Assembly: GCA_017556885.1 (NCBI GenBank)
Contig: JAFYLV010000033.1
Coordinates: forward strand, 1 to 20,577
Origin: Clostridia bacterium
GTDB lineage: Bacteria > Bacillota > Clostridia > Oscillospirales > QAMX01
DNA length: 20,577 nt
Reading direction: 5' to 3'
Made by a program: the position numbers and the translations under genes. The notes beneath the pieces are model-generated. The model saw only the letters and a program-made list of their open reading frames with translations, was not told the DNA's origin and did not search any database. Within the stretch, counting starts at the first letter, position 1, and the number at the start of each line of letters is the position of its first letter. Below, piece after piece: positions 14,427-20,577 of the stretch.

Positions 14427-16265
14427 TTATTTTACCTGTCCCACCGTCCGGTACCGGTAGGTGACGGAGCATACGTTCATCTCCCGGTCGGGTGCATCGC
14501 AGGAAAATTCCATGCCGAAAAGCATTACACGGCGGCGATGGGGACGCAGGCGCACCGTTTTCTGAAAATTGACTGCCTCCAGCGTAAAATCCGCAAGATC
14601 CCAATGGGAAAGATCGAAGGATACCGCCCGGATCTCCCGCTCCATCGGGGTACCTGCCGCCTCACGTTCGGTGACACAGGCCGCCTCCAGCGCGTTGTTG
14701 ACATCGCCGCGCACCGTTACGTAGGCAAACAGAACGTTCTTGTACCTGTCGGGAAATCCGAAATCCCGCAGCGGCACCCGGATACGGGACAAAAAGCGCT
14801 CGCCGAAATCGATATACCGGTCATAGAATCGGCACAGCCGACCGCCGGAGGAATAGTACAGTTCACCGCCGGAGGTGCAGAAGGCTTCCGCCGCAATTCC
14901 CGTCCAGCGGTACCAGGCCAGACCGCCCTGGGCCTTTCGGGTATCGGAGGAATGGATGTAAGGCGTTCGCCGGGCATCCCACAGATAGCATCTGCCGTTG
15001 ACGGCGAGAATGTAGCAGCCCTGCCACTCGCAGGCCGCCGCCCCGGCAAGCCCCGTCTCGGATAAGAGGCCCTTCCGCCGGTCGTTTCCGTCAATATTGC
15101 GGCTGATGGGCTGTACGTTTTTCTCCGCAGATAGACTCGTGGACAGAAGCGTACACACACCTCTTGCGGTACTCAACCACACCAACCGGTTGTTGACAAG
15201 GCATACCGTATCCGGAGCATCGCAGCCGATGCTTCGGTTGATGGGAGATACGGGAAAGGCATCCGCTCCGTCGGGTCGGTATTCCATGCTCCAGACCTCG
15301 CCGGGCTTGAAGATGATCAGCCGGTTATACTGCTCGCCGAAAGCCGTAATATCCTCTGAGCCGTCACCCAGCACCGCCCGGTTCTTCTCCGGTATATAGG
15401 TGGGATCCAGCGCCTCGCTCCAAAAATATTCCGATCCGCCGCCGCCTGCAAAAAAGACGCGCATCTCGTTTTCTCCGCCAAAGGAGACCGCCCTGCGGCA
15501 GCGCAAAAAATCCGCCGCCCCCACCCCGGGCTCCCGGTGGGCAAGAATCCGCACGCGGTTTTTACCCGCTGCGGGCGGGTTTTGAAAGGTCACGCGTCCC
15601 GCCGCCCGATCAAGGGTGTAGTCGCTTTCCTCGGAAAGCTTTCGTCCGTCCACCGTCACCTCCGCACCGGCAGCGGAAAGCCCGCCTGCGGTGAGCTGAT
15701 AGACAGCGGGCAGCGTTCCGTCACTGCCCAGGGCCGGAGAAAACACGTTGACGTAATCGCCGCCGATGCGGTTGTAATCCTCGCCCGGCTCTCCGCGGCT
15801 TCCGTCCGGGCTGCGATCGGTCTGCACCGTTGGAACGTAGGGCGTCACATCTCGCACCTCCGTGCCGTCGTAAACCAAATACTCGCCGCCGCCAAGGAAA
15901 TAGAGCCGGCCGCCAAACGGGAAAAAGCAGCCCTCGCCGTCCCCCTTCAGCTCCCGCAGATACTCCGCCTCCGTCTCACCCGCCCACAGGGCACCGCCGG
16001 CGGTAAAGACACATTTTCCTCCGTAAGGTCTGCGCCACAGGGCGCGGATGGCGCTTTCCCCGGTGTCAAAGACCAGCTCCTGTCCGGGGCGGCGGGCCAG
16101 CACATCTCCCCGAAACCACACGTTCTGCAGCTCCGAGCACTGCTCTGCCCCAAGGTTTTCCTCCAGTTCCTCCAGCACCAGTCCTCCGGCACCGGGAGAT
16201 GCAATGGTCAGCTCCCGCATCCGCCGGTCGGCGGAGCGAAGACCGATATTTGCCGCAGTTGCCAT
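14427..16265 (-). CDS. Putative phage tail/DNA-stabilisation (propeller-like) structural protein
   Basis: This 612-residue protein is beta-rich with many short Gly-turn repeats (FTAGGALWAGETEAEYLREL, FPFGGRLYFLGGGEYLVYDG, LIIFKPGEVWSMEY, LVNNRLVWLSTARGVCTLLS). That is the look of the propeller-like stabiliser or tail-tube proteins (gp10/gp12-like) of short-tailed phages, which open with a line like NVWFRGDVLARRPGQ. Residues about 215-265 (VTVDGRKLSEESDYTLDRAA, then GRVTFQNPP) look like an inserted Ig-type module. ATG 16265 is chosen over GTG 16322 because GGAGAGGAAGG stands just before it. It is the first gene of the phage-like operon. No promoter is evident in 16266-16450. The structural role is inferred from pattern and from the portal and adaptor genes downstream. 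Confidence 0.65.
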   Translation of the reverse strand: MATAANIGLRSADRRMRELTIASPGAGGLVLEELEENLGAEQCSELQNVWFRGDVLARRPGQELVFDTGESAIRALWRRPYGGKCVFTAGGALWAGETEAEYLRELKGDGEGCFFPFGGRLYFLGGGEYLVYDGTEVRDVTPYVPTVQTDRSPDGSRGEPGEDYNRIGGDYVNVFSPALGSDGTLPAVYQLTAGGLSAAGAEVTVDGRKLSEESDYTLDRAAGRVTFQNPPAAGKNRVRILAHREPGVGAADFLRCRRAVSFGGENEMRVFFAGGGGSEYFWSEALDPTYIPEKNRAVLGDGSEDITAFGEQYNRLIIFKPGEVWSMEYRPDGADAFPVSPINRSIGCDAPDTVCLVNNRLVWLSTARGVCTLLSTSLSAEKNVQPISRNIDGNDRRKGLLSETGLAGAAACEWQGCYILAVNGRCYLWDARRTPYIHSSDTRKAQGGLAWYRWTGIAAEAFCTSGGELYYSSGGRLCRFYDRYIDFGERFLSRIRVPLRDFGFPDRYKNVLFAYVTVRGDVNNALEAACVTEREAAGTPMEREIRAVSFDLSHWDLADFTLEAVNFQKTVRLRPHRRRVMLFGMEFSCDAPDREMNVCSVTYRYRTVGQVK

Positions 16266-16280
16266 TTTTCCTTCCTCTCC

Positions 16281-16302
16281 GACGGGATTCCCCGTCTTTT
16301 TT
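16281..16302 (+). terminator. Forward-facing terminator upstream of the efp promoter
   Basis: GACGGG (16281-16286), ATTC loop, CCCGTC (16291-16296), then TTTTTT. It acts only on forward transcripts, yet no forward gene ends here: the sequence to its left is the start of a reverse-strand gene. It may shield efp from antisense transcription or be left from a gene replaced by the phage-like block. Confidence 0.7.
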
Positions 16303-16388
16303 CTCGCCAAAAACCCTACCACGGCGCGCTTTTTCCGTCCTGCTGCAAAAAAAGCGCCGCATTACGAGGTAAAGTTCTTTCTTCCCTC

Positions 16389-16417
16389 TTGAATTCTCCA
16401 AGATTATCGTGTAAAAT
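16389..16417 (+). promoter_or_regulatory. Promoter of efp
   Basis: TTGAAT (16389-16394) and TAAAAT (16412-16417) are 17 bases apart, with the likely start near 16424 and a leader of about 27 bases carrying TTGGAGG before the ATG. Confidence 0.75.
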
Positions 16418-16430
16418 ATAGGGAGAATTC
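16391..16430. promoter_or_regulatory. Inverted repeat bracketing the efp -10 box
   Basis: GAATTCTCC (16391-16399) and GGAGAATTC (16422-16430) are perfect 9-base inverted arms 22 bases apart. One overlaps the -35, the other the start point. It could be a split operator, or a stem only if transcription began further upstream. No regulator is known to me. Confidence 0.5.
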
Positions 16431-16450
16431 TATATTGGAGGATACTAAAT

Positions 16451-17017
16451 ATGATTAGCGCCGGCGATTTTCGCAACGGTATGACCTTTGACGATGACGG
16501 ACAGGTTTTCCAGATCATCGAGTTCCAGCACGTGAAGCCCGGTAAGGGCGCGGCTTTTGTCCGCACCAAGATCCGCAACGTCATCTCCGGTTCCGTGGTT
16601 GAGCGTACCTTCAACCCCACCGACAAGTTCCCCGAGGCTTATATTGAGCGCAAGGAGATGTCCTACTCCTACGCCGATGGCGAGCTGTGCTACTTCATGG
16701 ATGTTGAGACCTACGATCTCATGCCCCTCAACCGCGACACCCTTGGCAACGGCTTCCGCTTCATCAAGGAGGAGCAGGTCGTCAAGATCCTTTCCTACAA
16801 GGGCAACGTCTTCGGTGTTGACCTTCCCAAGAGCGTTGAGCTCACCATCACCGACACCGAGCCCGGCTTCAAGGGCGATACTGCCACCAACGTGACCAAG
16901 CCCGCCACCGTTGAGACCGGTGCCGAGGTTCGCGTTCCTCTCTTCATCGACATCGGCGATGTTATCCGTGTCGATACCGAGACCGGCGACTACCTCGAGC
17001 GTATGAACAAGAAATAA
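16451..17017 (+). CDS. efp: Translation elongation factor P
   Basis: This 188-residue protein rescues ribosomes stalled at consecutive prolines by entering next to the P-site tRNA. The length and three-domain layout are standard. The N-terminal KOW-like domain carries HVKPGKGAAFVR, with Lys32 at the loop tip as in Bacillus EF-P, where that lysine is modified. No arginine replaces it, so EarP-type rhamnosylation is not expected. The C-terminal OB domain (VPLFIDIGDVIRVDTETGDY) is intact. The gene opens the forward run efp, zinc-ribbon gene, radical SAM gene, prmA. TTGGAGG is the ribosome site. Confidence 0.98.
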   Translation: MISAGDFRNGMTFDDDGQVFQIIEFQHVKPGKGAAFVRTKIRNVISGSVVERTFNPTDKFPEAYIERKEMSYSYADGELCYFMDVETYDLMPLNRDTLGNGFRFIKEEQVVKILSYKGNVFGVDLPKSVELTITDTEPGFKGDTATNVTKPATVETGAEVRVPLFIDIGDVIRVDTETGDYLERMNKK

Positions 17018-17036
17018 TTTTTTCAGGAGGTCTCTT

Positions 17037-17444
17037 ATGAATCTGACTGAAAAAGCTGCATATCTCCAGGGCCTTGCCGAAGGCATGGAACTCGGCGATT
17101 CCAAGGAGGGCCGCCTCATCCGTGAGCTCATCTCCATAGTTTCCGAAATGGCTACCTACATCAACGATGTGGACGAGACCGTCATGGAGCTCGGTGACGA
17201 GCTGGACGAGCTCTACGATGCCATTGCCGAGCTGGAAGATGAAGCTGAGGACTTCGAGGACGAGGATGGCGACGAGGATCTCTACGAAATCACCTGCCCC
17301 GAGTGCGACGAGAAGCTCTTCCTGGATTATGACGAGCTTTGCGAGTGCCCCTCCGTCTCCTGCCCCGCCTGCGGTGCGGAGATCGCCATCGATGTGCCCT
17401 GCTGCGGTGACTGTGAGTCCTGCGGCGACTGCGACGAAGAGTAA
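17037..17444 (+). CDS. Acidic helical protein with C-terminal zinc ribbon (CD1247-type)
   Basis: This 135-residue protein has an N-terminal helical half (residues 1-75; AAYLQGLAEGMELGDSKEGR, then long Asp/Glu-rich helices with YDAIAELEDEAEDFEDEDGD) and a C-terminal zinc-ribbon-like half (CPEC near 88, CPAC near 113) ending in a Cys cluster (CCGDCESCGDCDEE). Clostridia commonly carry such a protein directly after efp, sometimes annotated as a CD1247 N-terminal domain protein; no function is established. AGGAGGT gives a very strong ribosome site 20 bases after the efp stop. The overall charge is strongly negative. Nucleic acid mimicry, ribosome contact or metal binding are all possible and unproven. 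Confidence 0.85.
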   Translation: MNLTEKAAYLQGLAEGMELGDSKEGRLIRELISIVSEMATYINDVDETVMELGDELDELYDAIAELEDEAEDFEDEDGDEDLYEITCPECDEKLFLDYDELCECPSVSCPACGAEIAIDVPCCGDCESCGDCDEE

Positions 17445-17450
17445 ACCGTT

Positions 17451-19319
17451 ATGACCGATACGCGTTTCCTCCCTATATCCGCGGAGGACATGCGCTCGCG
17501 GGGGTGGGATCACTATGACATCCTCTACATTTCCGGGGATGCCTATGTCGATCACCCCAGCTTCGGAACAGCGATCATAGGCCGGCTTGTCGAGAGCCTT
17601 GGCTTCCGCATCGCCATTCTGGCCCAGCCGGATTGGCGTTCCTGCGAAAGCTTCCTCGCTCTCGGAAAGCCGGCTTTGGCTGTTTTTGTGTCCGCGGGCA
17701 ATCTGGACTCCATGGTGGCCCACTATACTGTGGCCAAAAAGCCCCGTTCCGGGGATTATTATTCTCCCGGCGGCAAAGCCGGCCTCCGTCCGGACCGGGC
17801 GCTGACCGTCTACTGCCGTATGGCGCGCAAGGCCTTCCCCGATCTGCCCATCATCTGCGGCGGTCTGGAGGCTTCCCTGCGCCGCTTTGCCCATTATGAT
17901 TACTGGGCCGACCGGGTCATGCCCTCCGTTCTCTCCGACTGCGGTGCCGACCTGCTCATTTACGGCATGGGCGAGCATCCCATCGAGGAGATCGTCACGC
18001 GACTTGCCGCCGGCGAGCCCGTATCTTCCCTGCGCGATGTACGCGGTACCTGCTATCTTACCGATGCAATCCCCGAGGCGCCCTTTACTTATCGGGAGTG
18101 TTCTCCCTTTGAAAAGGTCTCCGCAGACAAGCTGCAGTACGCCCAGGCGACCCGTATGCAGTTCCGCGCGCAGGATCACACCTCCGACCTTGCCCTTGTC
18201 CAGCGCCACGGAAAGCGCTATCTCGTGCAGAATCCGCCCTCGCCGCCCCTCACCGGCGAAGAGCTGGACCGCGTGGCAGAGCTTCCCTACGTGCGGGATT
18301 ATCACCCCGTCTACGAAGCCGCCGGCGGCGTTCCCGCCATTGAGGAGGTCAAATTCTCCATCACCCATAACCGCGGCTGTTTTGGCGGCTGTTCCTTCTG
18401 TGCCATTGCCTTCCATCAGGGAAGACTGGTCACCGCCCGCAGCCACGAATCCGTCCTCCGGGAGGCAGAGCTGATCACAAAGCTTCCGGATTTCAAGGGC
18501 TATATCAACGATGTCGGCGGGCCGACGGCGAATTTCCGCGCTCCTGCCTGCAAAAAAGCCCTGACGGAGGGTGTCTGCGCCGACCGCACCTGCCTTGCTC
18601 CGAAGCCCTGCCCCGCCCTGAAGGCCGACCACAACGATTATCTTGAGCTTCTGCGTAAGATCCGTGCCCTGCCCGGAGTCAAAAAGGTCTTTATCCGATC
18701 CGGCATCCGTTTTGACTATCTCATGCTTGATCCGGATGATACCTTCCTGCGGGAGCTGGTGGAGCATCATGTCAGCGGTCAGCTGCGTGTCGCACCGGAG
18801 CATTGCTCCGCAAACGTCCTCGGACTTATGGGCAAGCCGGATTTCTCCGTTTACGAGAAATTTATTGAGCGTTTCCGCCGCGAGACCGCCCGCATCGGCA
18901 AAAAGCAGTACGTCGTTCCCTATCTGATGAGCTCTCATCCCGGCTCGACGCTGGAGGATGCCGTCAAGCTCGCGGAATATCTGCATAAAAACGGGCTCAA
19001 TCCCGAGCAGGTGCAGGATTTTTATCCCACTCCCGGCACCGTTTCCACCTGCATGTACTATACGGGACTGGATCCCCGCACGCTCAAGCCCGTTCCCGTC
19101 ACGCGGGATCCCCATGAAAAGGCCCTGCAGCGCGTGCTTCTGCAGACCCGCAACCCTGCAAACCATGCCCTTATTCGCGAGGCACTGCAGAAATGCGGCC
19201 GTCAGGATCTCATCGGCACCGGCAAGGGCTGCCTCATCCCGCCCCATGCCCCCGGCGGCAAAGCCCGTCCGCCGCGCAAGAGCGGACTCAAACCCAAAAA
19301 TCAGAAAGGCCGTAAATAA
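17451..19319 (+). CDS. ygiQ: YgiQ family radical SAM protein
   Basis: This 622-residue protein carries the radical SAM iron-sulfur motif Cys310-x3-Cys314-x2-Cys317 in RGCFGGCSFCAIAFHQGR. Family marks include YISGDAYVDHPSFG and an N-terminal cobalamin-like Rossmann region at the start, GGLEASLRRFAHYDYW, VAPEHCSANVLGLMGKP, and YLMSSHPGSTLEDAV and QDFYPTPGTVSTCMYYTGLD near the end. The C-terminal tail is basic (KARPPRKSGLKPKNQKGRK). The reaction is unknown for the family. The ATG is only 6 bases after the preceding stop and has a weak ribosome site (GAAGAG inside the previous gene), so expression probably depends on coupling with the zinc-ribbon gene. Confidence 0.94.
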   Translation: MTDTRFLPISAEDMRSRGWDHYDILYISGDAYVDHPSFGTAIIGRLVESLGFRIAILAQPDWRSCESFLALGKPALAVFVSAGNLDSMVAHYTVAKKPRSGDYYSPGGKAGLRPDRALTVYCRMARKAFPDLPIICGGLEASLRRFAHYDYWADRVMPSVLSDCGADLLIYGMGEHPIEEIVTRLAAGEPVSSLRDVRGTCYLTDAIPEAPFTYRECSPFEKVSADKLQYAQATRMQFRAQDHTSDLALVQRHGKRYLVQNPPSPPLTGEELDRVAELPYVRDYHPVYEAAGGVPAIEEVKFSITHNRGCFGGCSFCAIAFHQGRLVTARSHESVLREAELITKLPDFKGYINDVGGPTANFRAPACKKALTEGVCADRTCLAPKPCPALKADHNDYLELLRKIRALPGVKKVFIRSGIRFDYLMLDPDDTFLRELVEHHVSGQLRVAPEHCSANVLGLMGKPDFSVYEKFIERFRRETARIGKKQYVVPYLMSSHPGSTLEDAVKLAEYLHKNGLNPEQVQDFYPTPGTVSTCMYYTGLDPRTLKPVPVTRDPHEKALQRVLLQTRNPANHALIREALQKCGRQDLIGTGKGCLIPPHAPGGKARPPRKSGLKPKNQKGRK

Positions 19320-19321
19320 TC

Positions 19322-20299
19322 ATGCTTTGGATCGAAGTTTCCATCTCCACCACCTCCGCCGGTGTGGATCCCGTCTGCGACCGGCTCGATGCCATCGGCA
19401 TCACCGAGCTTGCCGTGGAAGACGAATCGGATTTTCTCAATTTCCTTGAAAACAATCGCAAGCGCTGGGACTTTGTGGATGAAAAGCTCATGGCCTACTT
19501 CCGCGGCCGCAGCATCGTAAAGTTCTATGTCCGCGACAACGATGCCGCCGCCCCCCGCATCCGCGATGCCGAGGAGGCCATGCAGTCACTCGCCGCGCTC
19601 TTCCCCGTGGGACACCTCGGCAGCCTTGAGTTCTCCACCCGCAAGGTAGACGAGGACGAGTGGGCGGAAAGCTGGAAGAAGTATTTCAAGCCCATCCCCG
19701 TGGAGGACGGTCTCGTCATCTGCCCGGAATGGGAGAATATCGCCGATTACCCCGAGTTTGCCGGCCGCAAGGTCCTGCGCATCAACCCCGGCATGCTCTT
19801 CGGCTCCGGCTCCCATGATACCACCATGCTCTGCCTCTCCGAGCTGTGCCGCACGGTACAGGGCGGCGAGCAGGTGCTCGATCTCGGCTGCGGCTCCGGC
19901 ATTCTCGCCATCGCCGCGCTGCTGCTCGGCGCCGACAAGGCATGGGCCTGCGATATCGACCCCGCCGCGGAAAAGATCGTCGGCGAAAACGCTGCCCTCA
20001 ACAGCATTACCTCCGAAGATCTCCCCACCCTCGTGGGTGATATCACACTGGACGGCGCCGTCCGCCGTTCCCTCTTCTCCCGGCAGTATAACATCATCCT
20101 CTCCAACATCGTCGCTGACGTTCTCATCGCCCTCTGTCCCCATATCCCCGCCCTGCTCGCGCCCGGCGCCGTTTGGGTGACCTCCGGTATCATCGATACC
20201 CGTCTTTCGGACGTTGAGACCGCCTTTACCGCCGCCGGTCTGCGCATCCGAGAGGTCAAAACCTCCAAGGGCTGGTGCTGCGTCATCTGCGAAAAATAA
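19322..20299 (+). CDS. prmA: Ribosomal protein L11 methyltransferase
   Basis: This 325-residue enzyme uses S-adenosylmethionine to methylate ribosomal protein L11. The N-terminal substrate-recognition domain (residues about 1-110) begins LWIEVSISTTSAGVDPVCDR. The methyltransferase domain has motif I DLGCGSGIL (187-195), the acidic end of strand 2 in ACDIDPAA, and SNIVAD (261-266), the PrmA version of motif IV. PGMLFGSGSHDTT just before motif I is also typical, although many members have GTGxHxTT here. It lies 2 bases after the radical SAM stop, so it is in the same transcript; AAAGG near 19306 is a distant ribosome site. No clear terminator follows before the tRNA promoter. Confidence 0.96.
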   Translation: MLWIEVSISTTSAGVDPVCDRLDAIGITELAVEDESDFLNFLENNRKRWDFVDEKLMAYFRGRSIVKFYVRDNDAAAPRIRDAEEAMQSLAALFPVGHLGSLEFSTRKVDEDEWAESWKKYFKPIPVEDGLVICPEWENIADYPEFAGRKVLRINPGMLFGSGSHDTTMLCLSELCRTVQGGEQVLDLGCGSGILAIAALLLGADKAWACDIDPAAEKIVGENAALNSITSEDLPTLVGDITLDGAVRRSLFSRQYNIILSNIVADVLIALCPHIPALLAPGAVWVTSGIIDTRLSDVETAFTAAGLRIREVKTSKGWCCVICEK

Positions 20300-20334
20300 T
20301 TTTCCGCTCTCTCTGAATTTTTTTCAAATTCCTC

Positions 20335-20363
20335 TTGCTTTTTTCAAAACCATGTGCTATAAT
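20335..20363 (+). promoter_or_regulatory. Promoter of the tRNA-Arg gene
   Basis: TTGCTT (20335-20340) and a perfect TATAAT (20358-20363) are 17 bases apart, with TGC directly before the -10 (extended -10). The start point would be about 20 bases before the tRNA. Confidence 0.8.
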
Positions 20364-20389
20364 ACTTGGGCGTTCAGACGAGAGCGTAT

Positions 20390-20466
20390 GCGCTTGTAGC
20401 TCAGCTGGATAGAGTGACTGGCTACGGACCAGTAGGTCAGGGGTTCGAATCCCTTCAAGCGCGCCA
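20390..20466 (+). tRNA. tRNA-Arg (anticodon ACG), CCA encoded
   Basis: The cloverleaf folds completely: acceptor GCGCTTG (20390-20396) with CAAGCGC (20456-20462), D stem GCTC/GAGT, anticodon stem ACTGG/CCAGT with loop CTACGGA (anticodon 20424-20426), variable AGGTC, T stem AGGGG/CCCTT with loop TTCGAAT, discriminator G, then CCA. The A at position 34 is expected to become inosine and read CGU, CGC and CGA. An open frame on the reverse strand here is an artefact of the tRNA. Confidence 0.97.
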
Positions 20467-20468
20467 AG

Positions 20469-20505
20469 CAAAGAGCGATGCCATAGGCATCGCTCTTTGT
20501 TTTTT
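20469..20505 (+). terminator. Terminator of the tRNA-Arg gene
   Basis: CAAAGAGCGATGCC (20469-20482) and GGCATCGCTCTTTG (20486-20499) form a perfect 14-base stem with a 3-base loop, followed by TTTTTT. It starts 2 bases after the CCA. Confidence 0.95.
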
Positions 20506-20510
20506 GTTTT

Positions 20511-20577
20511 AAAAGGGATTCGAACCCTGAGAGGGCTGACGACGTTAAGGAAACAGTCCGGTGGACTGTTTTTAGCC
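20511..20577 (+). repeat. T-arm-like inverted tRNA fragment plus hairpin, cut by the window edge
   Basis: GGGATTCGAACCC (20515-20527) is the exact reverse complement of the tRNA T-arm core at 20441-20453, and the match extends to about 19 bases with one missing G (compare 20437-20455). It is followed by a second hairpin, AAACAGTCC (20551-20559) with GGACTGTTT (20563-20571), ending in a short T-run. Frame 1 from 20511 is open to the edge (KRDSNPERADDVKETVRW and on), a peptide tail I remember seeing in many gut Firmicutes predictions; that memory is unchecked. It is probably a repeated non-coding element and not a protein. Confidence 0.5.
20551..20573 (+). terminator. Second terminator-like hairpin downstream of the tRNA
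   Basis: A 9-base perfect stem (20551-20559 with 20563-20571) with a GGT loop, its T-tract running five bases to 20573. It lies 46 bases after the tRNA terminator with no gene in between. Confidence 0.55.

Noticed and set aside
16962..19247. Very long open frame on the reverse strand opposite ygiQ
   Set aside because: It lies opposite the third-position-biased codons of a clear radical SAM gene and has no family signature; GC-rich codon use opens such mirror frames.
20283..20471. Reverse-strand small protein covering the tRNA
   Set aside because: It is the classic spurious translation of a tRNA complement.
1..20577. CRISPR array or insertion sequence
   Set aside because: No regularly spaced direct repeats, transposase, recombinase or integrase motif was seen on either strand.

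Overview
The window reads as a chromosomal segment of a GC-rich, low-G+C-phylum (Firmicutes) anaerobe, most likely a clostridial gut bacterium of the Oscillospiraceae/Ruminococcaceae type. Support for this: the UPF0735 ACT protein next to hom, an acidic zinc-ribbon protein of the clostridial CD1247 type behind efp, an AI-2E/YtvI-type permease, strong AGGAGG ribosome sites, sigma-A promoters, and a tRNA gene with an encoded CCA. The species cannot be named from sequence reading alone.

Layout. 1-861 (-) is class II fructose-bisphosphate aldolase, cut by the window edge. It diverges from a two-gene unit at 1050-3118 (+): a DUF1015 protein and a NagD-type HAD phosphatase. The divergent spacer carries two different perfect palindromes over the promoter of the rightward unit. 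3396-4877 (+) is an AraC-type regulator with a C-terminal effector-binding domain, with codon choice unlike its neighbours. It is bracketed by two inverted copies of a short element that lies just behind the stop codons of the HAD gene and of lysC and runs into a terminator hairpin. 5168-8228 (-) is an aspartate-family amino acid operon: ACT protein, homoserine dehydrogenase, aspartate kinase, behind one strong promoter. 8420-9517 (+) is the AI-2E family membrane protein.

9572-16265 (-) is the accessory part: eight tightly packed, intact genes that look like the short-tailed (podovirus-like) head-tail junction and lysis genes of a phage: stabiliser/tail protein, adaptor, portal, two unknown structural-type proteins, holin, M15 endolysin and a small membrane coiled-coil protein. 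No terminase, capsid, scaffold, integrase, repressor or replication gene is present, and the order is the reverse of the usual portal-adaptor-tail order. It is either a decayed prophage or a domesticated, capsid-less module. This is the most unusual part of the window.

16451-20299 (+) is a translation-linked run: elongation factor P, the acidic zinc-ribbon protein, a YgiQ-type radical SAM protein, and PrmA. A tRNA-Arg(ACG) gene with its own promoter and terminator follows at 20390-20466. The last 67 bases hold a reverse-complement copy of the tRNA T-arm and a second hairpin.
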